Shown piece after piece: positions 11,390-21,408 of a stretch of DNA of 64,000 nucleotides (positions are counted from its first letter, which is position 1; each line of letters begins with the position of its first letter). Position numbers and translations under genes: made by a program. The DNA is from Otatea glauca. Taxonomy: Eukaryota; Streptophyta; Magnoliopsida; Poales; Poaceae. Below the pieces are notes generated by a model. That model saw only the letters and a program-made list of their open reading frames with translations, did not search any database and was not told where the DNA came from. The stretch spans positions 52,530,743 to 52,594,742 of the forward strand of contig CM070723.1 in assembly GCA_036346275.1 (NCBI GenBank). The letters are read 5' to 3'.

Positions 11390-11760
11390 GTTGTCGGAGA
11401 CCAGTTGTCCGACCCAGAGTGGTCTGGGCTTTGGCTGGTCGGAGACCAGTTGTCCGACCCCGAGTGGTCGGGGCTCTCGCTGGTCGAAGATCAGTGGTCA
11501 GACCCCGAGTGGTCGGGACGAAGACTAGTGGTCAGACCTCGAGTGGTCGGGACGAAGACCAGTGGTCAGACCCCGAGTGGTCGGGACGAAGACTAGTGGT
11601 CAGACCTCGAGTGGTCGGGATGAAGACCGGTGGTCGGACCTCGAGTGGTCGGGATGGAGACCGTGGTCGGACCTCGAGTGGTCGGGATGGAGACCGATGG
11701 TCGGACCATGGGTGGTCGGGATGGAAACCGATGGTCGGACCACGTGTGGTCGGGTTATCT
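11390..11760 (+). repeat. 34-bp tandem array in the 5' LTR of C
   Basis: Units of about 34 bases with core GACCCCGAGTGGTCGGGA followed by CGAAGACCAGTGGTCA. Later units drift to GGATGGAGACCGATGGTCGG. Each unit contains the inverted pair CCGA...TCGG. Such GC-rich, palindromic iterations are typical of Sirevirus LTRs. A matching array lies at 21515-21880. Confidence 0.85.
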
Positions 11761-12374
11761 TGGTCGAGATAGTGTATATCTTTCTGTTGAGATGGATATG
11801 TGTTGTTGGACATTGCTATGTGATGTGGTTTCCTTGTCTATGATGGTTGCGTGACTTTGGAGCTAGGTCATGGTGAGGCGAAGGGGATCGTGACTAGGCC
11901 GGGAGAGCCGAGGTCCGATGATCAAGGTGTCGCCAAAGATGACCGAGGCCGTGGAGTAGCCGCAAGCCGAGAAGACAAAGGAATGGATGAGATGCTAACT
12001 TGGAGCCGCTCGATCTAGGAGGACCGTTGGATCGCGGTCGAAGATAGAGAAGCGGGTCAAGTTAGTGTGAGTTGAAAAGCGTGCAAAACCCGTTGTGTTG
12101 TTGGGTTTGGGTGAGCCCATGCATAGCTTTGTGAGTGGGTAAAATCTCACCCTTGATGGAGTGCTCTAGGGTTTAGAGGCTCATCCAAGGGTGGTAGGTG
12201 TTCCAAGCCCGCTATGAATAGACAGGAGAGGTGTCTCCTTGGGGTGAGCAGTGAGGAAAGTCTACGTGAGTAGTTGAGAGTTGTTGAGAGGATGTTGTAA
12301 GGATCAAATCCGGCTCTTGGATGTTGGCTTAGGATTGAAGCAGACATCCAAAGGTGGGAATTGATCCTGTGTCA

Positions 12375-12384
12375 CTATAAATAG
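12375..12384 (+). promoter_or_regulatory. TATA box in the 5' LTR of C
   Basis: CACTATAAATAGAGGG, about 1.09 kb into the LTR. It is conserved at 22502-22511 in the 3' LTR. Confidence 0.75.
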
Positions 12385-13204
12385 AGGGTAGGGCAGCCTC
12401 CCTCTTTGAAGGTTGTGAAGGTTACGAGGTTTTTTTGCTCGCTTGAGTTTTGCCCACTTTGTTGTGAGGCTTTGTAAACCTCCTTCCGTAAATGAAATGT
12501 TCTTCACTTATATTCTTGTTTCATTTCTCTTACGTATTTACATTACGCACTTAAATTACATTATCTAAATTCGCATTTACTTACTTGCAATTTACTTTAC
12601 GTAATTTGGATTTGCCTCATCTCCTTCTACATGCTTTTGAGTCCTTTTGAAATTCATGATTGATGAACTCTTCTCTGGATTCTGCTTTCAATCATTTAGG
12701 CAATCATTGCGTTCTTGTTGCAAGTTGTAAATCTGTGTTCTTAAAGTGCGTAAACGTGTGACTTGCGTTCGTTAGTCTTGATTGGCTTCGTTCTTATTGC
12801 CAAGGATGAAAGATTGTTTGGATGAATCTTCTATAGATCATATCCCAATCATCTAGGCAATCTACAACCTCTTCTATTCAGCTTTTGGAAGAAACCAATT
12901 TACGTGCCTAGTTTTGAGATAGTGTTTCTATCTGCTTGAAGGGTTGTTTCTTCGTGTACTTACTTGCTGTGATTTGTGGAGAGTTATCGAAGGATATTCG
13001 ACCATCAACTCCCACCACAAGTTAGGGTGAAGTCTGTGTTCGTGACTCTGCTTTTTGGTGTTGCATTTGTTAAATCGAAAAGGGACGGAACCTTGGTATC
13101 AATTCCTTCGATTGATGATGAAATAGGTTCTGACATCCTTAGGAGGTGCACACCAAGTTTCACCGCTTTTGGATCACCATCAAAATTACATCGATTGCTT
13201 TTTA

Positions 13205-13525
13205 AGATCGTCTTGATTTCACCGCTCGTCCGACCGGCATCGTTCATCCGACCTCGTAGGTCGGGTCATCGCTCATCGGGCGGGAGGTACTGTTCATCCG
13301 AGCACTATTCGCGCCGAGTCTCGTTCATCCGACCTCCGCAGGTCGGGCGTCTTTATTCATCCGGCGGGATACTGTTCACCCAACACTATTCACCCTAGTA
13401 TCGTTCACCCGACCACTTCGGGTCCGAGTCTTGTTCATCCACCGAGGCCGGTCGGAGTATCGCTCATCCGACCTCAGAGGTCGGGGTACTGCTCATCCGA
13501 CAGAGATACCCGACCAAAGGTCGCG
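13205..13525 (+). repeat. GGTCGG/CCGACC motif cluster near the end of the 5' LTR of C
   Basis: Irregular units containing TTCATCCGACC and AGGTCGGG spaced by 20-45 bases. Each pair can fold back. The equivalent cluster is at 23340-23690 in the 3' LTR. Confidence 0.75.
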
Positions 13526-13634
13526 CTTTCTTTCTGGTCTTTTGGTGGTTTGAATTCTAGGGGAAAGTTTATTCGAAAAATTTTATTTGGCTCCTATTCA
13601 CCCCCCCTCTAGTCGCCTTTTTCGATCTTTCAAT

Positions 13635-13647
13635 TGGTATCAGAGCC
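13635..13647 (+). other. Primer binding site of C
   Basis: TGGTATCAGAGCC, two bases after the LTR end, matching initiator-Met tRNA. Confidence 0.9.
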
Positions 13648-13686
13648 GGTTCTGCTTTTTCTAGATCTTGACCGGTCTCAAGAGCC

Positions 13687-14388
13687 ATGGCGATGGACAA
13701 GTATTCCACCAAGCCTCCTATTTTCTCTGGAGTTGATTTTCCTTTTTGGAAATCTCGGATGGAGTCGTACATCACTGCCCAGGGCTTCCTGATATGGCAG
13801 AAGGTGAAGCTCCCGTATGAGGTTCTTGCTGATGAGAACGTCACGGTCGGCAATATGGCTGACGTTGAGGCGAATGCTAAGGCAAGGAACATCCTCATAC
13901 AGGGTCTTAGCCGCAGTGAGTATGACAGGATTTCTCACCTTCGTTCTGCTCATGAGATTTGGGTGACCCTCGATGCTTACCATGAGGGCACTACCCAAAT
14001 CAAGACGGTTCGACAGGACCAATTCAAGCGTGAGTTCAACAAGTTTGAACAGCACGCTAGTGAGAGTCTTGACGAGTGCTTTGGTCGGTTTACAAAGATT
14101 CTGAGCGACCTCCGAGCAGTCGGTTGCATATACCCTGACTCGGATAATGCTCGACATTTCTTGACTGCACTCGATCTTCGTATTTGGGAAATGAAAGTAA
14201 CCACCATCAAGGACACCACCGACCTGTCGACCTTGACTCTTGACGGGCTTTATTCCCGCCTCAAGACTCATGAGATCGACGTCGTCTCGCGGAAGACGAA
14301 GTCTCAGTCGATGGCTTTGGTCACCGATCCCATTGGATCCTCTCTTTCGATTCTTACATTGGTTTCTCTCTCCGCCTTTGCGAGCTAA
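13687..14388 (+). pseudogene. gag of C, N-terminal (capsid) part
   Basis: An ATG shortly after the primer site opens a 233-codon frame with the copia UBN2-type gag pattern: PPIFSGVDFPFWKSRMESYI near residues 11-30, then the helical capsid region through WVTLDAYHEGTTQIKTVR and LRAVGCIYPDSDNARHFLTAL. The frame shifts near 14335, so the last ~15 residues of the listed frame are out of phase. The expected gag sequence continues in another frame to the zinc knuckle. The protein is truncated. Confidence 0.88.
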
Positions 14389-14496
14389 GCGATGACCAAC
14401 TGGAAAAATTTCCGAAAATGAGATTGCTCTTCTTGCTCGCAAATTTTCATATGCATACAAGAGAGTGAGAGAGAGGAAGAGAGGTGGGATGATCAC

Positions 14497-14538
14497 TGCT
14501 TTGAGTGTGGTGGCCCCAACCACATTCGAGCAAACCGT
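14497..14538 (+). other. Degenerate nucleocapsid zinc knuckle of C
   Basis: The frame reads CFECGGPNHIRAN followed by Arg. The CX2CX4HX4C nucleocapsid knuckle is therefore present except that the last zinc ligand, Cys, is replaced by Arg (CGT at 14536-14538). It is out of phase with the main gag frame. Confidence 0.75.
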
Positions 14539-14849
14539 CCCAAGCCGAGAAGGGCAGAACGAACAAAGCGGTTCGGGCAAGAATGACTACACCGATAAGA
14601 ACCGCAACAAGAAGGCCCCACTCATGAGCCGCGAAGAAGAAGTACCGCAACTTTACCAAGAACAAGAAGCTCTTTCACGGGTCCTCGCCAGACCGGCGAC
14701 ATCGAGCTCTCGACACGGAGAATTGGAGTGATGCAAGCGAGGACGATCCGCAAGAGAAGGTGAAGGGCAACGATGACTTCTTCTAAGATGTGCTTCATGG
14801 CGGCGCCATTGAAGTAAGCGACTCCGAGCCAGACAAATGACACGGATGA

Positions 14850-15853
14850 GGTACCCACCTACGATGAGTTAAATGTCGCTACAGTAAATTAGGCAAGTTT
14901 CATGCTAAGGCTAGGTCGAGGTGTTCGAGTTAGAGAAGGAAGTAGGTACCTTGACTCGGGAGTTAGCTTCACTTAGATCTTCTCCCTCCCGAGTCACTGA
15001 TGACTGTGTTATCTGTGATGCTGTTCTTGTGGAGTTGGAACCCTAAGGACCATACATGATAGTGTGCTTGCTGAACTTGATGGTCTTAGGATGAAGAATG
15101 CTAGCACAAGTTCTATTGAAAATATTCCTGTTGAGACTAGTTTTCTTCATGCTCACTCTACTCTTTCTTGTGCTAATTGCCCTAAATTGCTTGCTGAAAT
15201 TGATGACATGAGTTCACACCTTAAGAAGCTTTCTGCTAGAAATGATGAACTTGAATTGCATGCTTCTAAGGACCCAATCGGCTCATGTGAGGGTCAGAGG
15301 CAACTAAAACTTGACAATGATGCTTTGAATGTCAAGTGTGATCAACTTGCTAAGGACTTACTAGATAAGTCAAAACTGGTTGCTCTTGTGTGTTGGGGTT
15401 AAGGATGACTTGGATAAAATCCATGTCGAGCTTAGAAAGAAATTAGAAGACCAAGCCAATAGGATTAGAGATGCTTCTTGCGTTTCTTGTGAGTCCCTCA
15501 AGATTGAGGCAGCCGTGCTAAGGGAACAAAAAGCACATGCTGAGAGATCTTCTCTTTCTGGTTCTTCTTCTTTCTCTCCTTCCCCCTGTTCTTCTTGTGC
15601 TTCTCTCTTCCGAGATTGCCAGTATCTTATGAGCACTCTCGAGAAGTTTGTTGGAGGCAAGAAGAAGCTCAATCTTATTCTAGACCAATCCAAAATTAGT
15701 AGATTCAATCAAGGTCTAGGATTTGATCCCTTGGAGCACGCTCGGGCGCATCCTCCCACCATTGTGCGCGGCTCCAAGAGTGGTGAGATTGTGGTAGCTC
15801 CCAGAGTGAGCACCACCGCGTTTAGGTCTGCTGGGGTTGTCCATAGGACTTGA
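14850..15853 (+). pseudogene. gag C-terminal region of C (coiled-coil, CxxC-rich)
   Basis: Two overlapping frames (15064-15402 and 15380-15853) together give the long gag tail typical of Sireviruses. It has Leu/Glu/Lys-rich coiled-coil stretches, repeated Cys pairs (SCANCPKLL, ASCVSCESLK, PCSSCASLF), then KKKLNLILDQSK and FNQGLGFDP. A frameshift lies near 15390. Pieces of a further Cys/His motif (KYTCTFRKKDGHL) follow at about 15895-15945. Confidence 0.75.
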
Positions 15854-16469
15854 CCGGAAGGGTGTTACTCCTGTGCTTCCGCTCTAGCAAGGCGAAGTAC
15901 ACATGCACCTTCCGTAAGAAGGATGGTCACCTAGTAGATTTCGCCTGTGCACGCCAAGATCACTCGGCGTGGCGTGTTGTCGCTCTTAGGGGTATTCGTG
16001 GTCATCCCGGACTTTGAGTGTTCCTAAGACACACACCGCTTCTAGACAGTTAGAGAGTCGCTGCTTTTGGGCGGCCCAGGACTCGGTTTTCATGCCGGTT
16101 CTTCGAGTTTTAGTCTTGGAGCTGTTCAGAGTCGGGCTTTCCGCGCCCTCTTGATATTCCTCGTTCTTCCCATCGAGGTAGATATCGCGTGAGGTGTGTT
16201 CTCGTAGGAGATCCAGCGATCTTCTTTGGGATGGTCCGGTTTTGCACCACGGCATGCCAACCCGGGCCACTCATAGATCATCTACTAGAGTTGCTACGAT
16301 CTTGTTAAGTCTAACGTCAGAGAGACACTCGAGTCCGCCTTCTTCGTGGATCGCACTCGAGGCGTCGTGTGGTTCAAGATATTGGGTTCCCAAGTCTTCA
16401 CTCTATCCCAAGATCGAGTCATCTTTCTCTTGTGTCTTGATCGGGTTGGTCGGATGGGGAAGGAGATGT

Positions 16470-16690
16470 TTGGATTGTTGACTCGGTTGTTCTCGCATAT
16501 GACCGGAGATTCTCGATGGTTCTCTTCCTAGTCCGAGCCCCGTGATGAGTTAATCACTTTTGGGGATGCATCTTCGTAGAGTCATTGCTAAAGGTACCAT
16601 CTGCATTAACCAAAATTTCATTCTTAAAGATGTTGCCTTAGTAAGTAAGTCGCAATACAATCCGCTCTCTGCTTTCTCGGCTTATCGATG
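16470..16690 (+). pseudogene. Protease region of C
   Basis: The copia aspartic protease signature, a VDSG-type active site followed by HMTGDSRWF, is recognisable. A one-base loss between the Asp-Ser and the Gly moves HMTGD into another frame, so the active site is broken. The conserved continuation (ITFGDASS, VIAKGTICINQNFILKDV, SKSQYNPLS) follows with a stop after SSS. Confidence 0.75.
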
Positions 16691-16839
16691 ACTCTTTCGA
16701 GGTAAGCTTCAAGAGTAATGCTGTAGAATCATTGATTCATCGGGAGGGTTAGTTCTTGGGGATTTCTAGATTTGGGAGAGTCTTTCGTGCTGATTTTTCT
16801 CGCTTCTTCGAAACCCTCTTCGATGTTTGATTGCTTCGA

Positions 16840-17720
16840 GTCCCGTGATCTCTCCTTCGGCATAGGAGACTTGGTCACATTGGTTTTGATCATTTGACCG
16901 AGTTAGCGCCACGATCTCATTCGGGTTTGCCCAAACTCAAGATGGTCAAAGACTTAGTTTGCTCTCCTTGTCGACATGGCAAGATGGTTATCGCTTCTCA
17001 TCCTCCGATCACCGTAGTGATGACTGATGCACCGTGACAGCTTTTACATATGGACACCGTTGGTCCAAATAGAGTGCGATCGGCAGGAGGGAAGTGGTAT
17101 GTTCTTGTCATCGTTGATGATTTTTCTAGATACTCTTGGGTATTTTTCATGGCCTCAAAGGATGAGACTTTTCTCACTTCAGTGCCGTCAAGAGGTTGTC
17201 TATTGAGCTCCCGGTGCATTACGAGCTATTCGCAGTGATAATGGCACGGAGTTCAAGAATTCCTACTTTGAGAGTTTTTGTGTGGAGTCTGGTTTAGAGC
17301 ATCGCTCTCTTCTCCCTACGCCTCAAAGAAATGGCGTAGTGGAAAGGAAGAACAGGACCACGTTGAGATGGCCAGGACGATGCTAGATGAGTATAGTACT
17401 CCTAGGAAGTTTTGGGCTGAGGCTATAGCTACTGCTTGCCATGTTTCTAATCGCGTGTTTTTGAGAGCACAGTTGCATCGCACTTCTTATGAGTTGAGGT
17501 ATGGGCGAAAGCCCAATGTGTCTCATTTTCGCGTTTTCGGTTGCAAGTGTTTTATCTTGAAGTCTGGTAACCTAGATAAGTTTGAGTCTCGCTCTTCTGA
17601 TGGCATCTTTCTAGGTTACTCGTCTTCTTCTCGTAGCTATAGAGTCTGGAGTGTTGATGCGCATAGGATCATAGAGACCTGTGATGTGACCTTTTATGAG
17701 GCTAGCCCAGGAGCTAGACC
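16840..17720 (+). pseudogene. Integrase of C
   Basis: The His-Cys zinc domain is visible at about 16848-16985 (RRLGHIGFDHL ... CSPCRHGK). The catalytic triad is intact at codon level: Asp in HMDTVGP at 17053-17055, Asp in SDNGTEF at 17237-17239, and Glu in NGVVERKNR at 17342-17344, which gives the D-35-E spacing. The pieces are in different frames, with shifts near 17180 and 17360, and a TGA precedes the first Asp region. The tail FRVFGCKCFILKSGNLDKF and GIFLGYS is typical of copia integrase. Confidence 0.85.
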
Positions 17721-18170
17721 TGATGTTTCAGGCTCTTCTTCTTCCTCCAAGACCATTTTTGTAGAGGATGAGGATGATGGAGATGATGGTGTTCCACCTG
17801 ATCCAGTCCCCTCTACACCGAGGTGCCTCTGTTCTATTTACGCACCTCGTGGAGACCAGCCTTTGTCTTCTGGCTCTCCTTCAGCGAGTGGCTCTGTTCC
17901 TATCTCTTCTGTTCAAGAGGTAGAGGCCACTTCTGCTCCTGGACCTCCCCGTCATATTCAGAGACGTCATCCTTCTGATAAGATGATTGGCGATTTGTTC
18001 GAGCGTGTCACTCGCTCAAGAACGGTCTGCCCTCCTTCATCTTCACTCGCCTTTGTTGCCTCCTTTGAGCCGAAGGATATTTCTCATGCATTATCCGATG
18101 AGTCGTGGATTAATGCTATGCATGAGAACTTGAGAACTTTGAGAGGAACAAAGTCCGGCAGCTTGTAGAG
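17721..18170 (+). pseudogene. Integrase-RT linker of C
   Basis: Ser/Pro/Asp-rich low-conservation linker in the 17278-18168 frame, ending with PKDISHALSDESWINAMHENL at the start of the reverse transcriptase domain. Confidence 0.7.
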
Positions 18171-19040
18171 CGCCCATCCGGTCATAATGTCATTGGGACC
18201 AAGTGGGTGTTCAAAAACAAGCAGTGAGGATGGGGTTGTCATTCGCAACAAGGCTAGGCTAGTTGCACAGGCTTTTCTCAGGTTGAGGGTCTTGACTTTG
18301 AGGAGACCTTTGCCCTCGTAGCTAGGCTAGAGGCTATTAGGATCCTGCTTGCATTTTCTGCATCCCGGCTTCAAACTCTATCAAATGGATGTCAAGAGTG
18401 CATTTCTCAATGGCTATATTGAGGAAGAGGTTTATGTCAAACAACCTCCGGATTTGAGAACCCCAAGTTTCCGAGTCATGTTTTCAAGCTTTCCAAAGCT
18501 CAGATGGACTCAAGCAGCCCCCAGAGCATGGTATGAGAGGCTCAAGTCTTATCTTCTCACCATGACTTTAAAATGGGCATAGTAGACAAAACTCGCTCAT
18601 CGACACCATGAGTCTCATTTTCTTCTTGTCCAGATTTATGTGGACGATATCATTTTTGGTGGATCCTCTCATTCTCTTGTCTCTCAGTTTTCTGATGTGA
18701 TGAGTACAGAGTTTGAGATGAGTATGATGGGCGAGTTGAGCTATTTTCTTGGCTTCCAAATCAAGCAGACTCAGGAGGGTACTTTCTTGCATCAAGGTAA
18801 ATATACCCGTGACCTCCTGAGGCGCTTCGACATGTCAGATGGGAAGCCGGTGATGACTCCTATGGCCACCACTGCTGTTCTCGAGCCCGATGAGGATGGT
18901 GAGCCTGCTGATCAAAAGGAGTTTCGGAGTATGATCGGCTCCCTCTTGTACCTCACTGCTTCGAGGCCGGACATACATTTCGCTGTGTGTCTGTGCGCTC
19001 GATTTCAAGCTTCTCCTCGCGCCTCTCACCGCCAGGCGGT
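18171..19040 (+). pseudogene. Reverse transcriptase of C
   Basis: Copia RT (RVT_2) motifs are all recognisable but in several frames: GTKWVFKNK at the start, FKLYQMDVKSAFLNGYIEEEVYVKQP at about 18367-18444, PRAWYERL, the catalytic IYVDDIIFGGS with both Asp codons at 18643-18648, and FLGFQIKQTQEGTFLHQ. The run from 18640 to about 19035 is open and in one frame. Frameshifts and stops upstream make the whole non-functional. Confidence 0.88.
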
Positions 19041-19584
19041 CAAGCGCATCTTCAGTACCTTCGTGCCACCACTGATTATGGTATTTTGTACTCTTCTTCT
19101 TCTTGTCTATCTCTTAGAGCCTTTTCCGATGCCGACTTTGTTTGTCAGAGGATAGATAGGAAGAGCACTTCGGCACTTGCCAATTCATTGGCACTTCTCT
19201 TGTTTCTTGGTCATCTAGGAAGCGATGCAGGGTTGCCTGATCCCACCACGAGGCCGAGTATGTTGTCTGCAGACCGATTCTTTGAGCAGTGCTCTGGATG
19301 AGATCGACCTTGCGGGACTATGTGTTAGAGATTGAGAGTGTGCCACTTTTCGTGACAACACTTCAGCTATTTGCATTGCTAAAAACCCAAAGCAACATTC
19401 CTGACCAAGCACATTGATATTAGATATCACTTCCTTAGAGACCATGTGGAGAAGGGTGATATCGTGCTTCATTCATAGATGGTGACCACCGCTTAGCGAT
19501 ATCTTTACCAAGCCTTTGGATAGCTCCAGGTTTGTTGCCTTGAGGAGTGAGCTTGGAGTCGTGAGCCCATACGGCTTATCTTGA
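19041..19584 (+). pseudogene. RNase H and C-terminus of C pol
   Basis: Fragments of the copia RNase H domain: AFSDADFVCQRIDRKSTS near 19120-19180, then HIDIRYHFLRDHVE-like sequence, and the terminal DIFTKPLDSSRFVALRSELG stretch ending with TGA at 19582-19584. At least three frameshifts lie within it. Confidence 0.75.
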
Positions 19585-21396
19585 GGGGGAGCTGGTTTGT
19601 GTACTATGTACTATATTTTTTCCTCCAGCATTTCCTTTCTTCTTCTGGGTGACTTTGGGCTTGTTTTCTTAAGTTGAGTTCACTCACTTAGACTTTTGGC
19701 ATGTCTTGCATGGACCTCTTATCTTATGCTTTAGGTTGCTATCATGCGTGATTAGCTGTTCTCTCTTCTCTCTAGGTTGAGTTCCCTCACAGTCTTATAA
19801 GTCTAGCAGGTTTTGGGCCTCCTGGGTAGACAGGGTTTGTGTGCACTCCTTAGTTGGAATCTAGAGTCAGCTTCCCTATGTCAGTCACTGTGGAAGATAA
19901 GAGCCAGTCTGAGCCGTAGTGAGTCTCTTCTATCTTATCTATGCTCAATAGCCATCCAGTCTTGCGCCTCGACTTCTTCTCCTCATTCTGCTTTTTCTCG
20001 TTGTTATTGAGTTCATTCGGGTTTTCTTTATGCCTAATCTTGATAATAACTCAACTTTAACCAGATTTGAGCCTAAAATTAATTCATTTGTTGAGGGAGT
20101 TTGGGAATATGTTCATGCATTGCATTTAGACTGCATTTTCATTTTATGAGCTTTGTCTATTATGCAATTGATTCAATCTTCATGTAATGCACCTTGCTAC
20201 ATCTTTGAAGAAAATCACTAGCTTAGGTCTATCCAAGTCCATCTATCATACTAAGCTTGTTAAAATCAAAATTGAAAATCTTAAATGAAAAACATGTTGC
20301 TTTTTCTTGTTAAGTTTCTTCTCTAGAGGTTTTACCATGAATTGTAAATTTATGGAGTTCTCTAGAGTCCCTATAGCAACTTGGGTGAAACTTGCTTGAT
20401 CCATATTTTAGTCCTTCAAAATTGCTCATATGTGCTAAAATAAATAAAAACTTGACTCTTTTGTGCAAAATTGAACTCAACACTATATATTCTCGAGACT
20501 GCCTCCCATTGCACTTGGGATGAACTTGGAATATATAGTGTATGATCAAGATCATTCTCTTAAGAGTTACTCTTGGGGTGATCGAACATGGCTTGAGTCA
20601 ACCATTAAGAAATGCAAATAACAAAAACATAAGTGGGTAAAGAATGCAAATAATGTCAAACATTTGCACCCCGCTATGTCTTTTAAAATATCAAAGAAAA
20701 AGAATTTGCATGAATTGAAAAATGAGCTCGAAGGACTCTATATGTACTTCAAGATTCCCCAAAGTGTTGAGTAGGTTGAACTCTAGGTTCTCCATTTGAT
20801 CCTATGAATGGTGCTGGCTTCTAGCTTTGAAACTTTTGCTAAGTTTTGCACTTGTTCAAATCTTGCTAAAATAAAATCTTGTAAACCAAGCTTGTGAGCA
20901 AAATGAATTTGTTCTTGGAGACATCCTAGTTCAGTCATTTTCTAAATTGACTAGCTTGGTGTCATATCTTGTCATTGCGATCAATTGGATAATCTTCAAA
21001 GCTCACTTAGGTTGCATTTCATGCATACAGATATAAAGGGGGAGAAATTAAAAAAAAAATCTTTTTGATGCCTATATTGCCAAAAGGGGGAGAAAATGTA
21101 GAAAAGGCATCATTTAAAATGTAGAAAAGGGGGAGATAAAAATGTGAAAGCTTGTTGATTCTTATGATCTTTGTAAATCTTTGCTATCTCTTATGGATCA
21201 TAATCACATTTGGCACTTATGATTGGTTTTAGAGCTTTGTGGAAAACTTGCTCTTTTCATGGTCTTGCTCTAAAATCTTACTGCCAACTTGGTCATGATT
21301 TTATATATTTCTCTCTGGACCAAGTTTGGTTTTGCAAATCAAATTGCTTTACAAACTCAAATTTATGCCTTTTCGGGTGTTTGTCAATATACTCAT
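19585..21396 (+). other. Non-coding stretch of C between pol and 3' LTR
   Basis: About 1.8 kb without coding potential. Three polypurine motifs with core AAAGGGGGAGA occur at 21035-21045, 21082-21094 and 21125-21137, before the one adjacent to the LTR. Multiple polypurine tracts of this kind are a known Sirevirus feature. Confidence 0.75.
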
Positions 21397-21408
21397 CAAG
21401 GGGGAGAT
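21397..21408 (+). other. Polypurine tract of C
   Basis: CAAGGGGGAGAT immediately upstream of the 3' LTR, the expected plus-strand primer. Confidence 0.85.

Larger units (their letters stand above)
11287..13632 (+). repeat. 5' LTR of C (2346 bp)
   Basis: It contains a GC-rich tandem array near its start (11390-11760), TATA box CTATAAATAG at 12375-12384, an AT-rich stretch to about 13200, a second cluster of CATCCGACC...GGTCGG motifs at 13205-13525, and the Sirevirus-type end. Open frames across the arrays are repeat artefacts. Confidence 0.93.

Noticed and set aside
11350..11772. Open frames of up to 140 codons in the LTR of C (also 21472-21912)
   Set aside because: They arise from the 34-base tandem array, read through in several frames on both strands, and have no domain.
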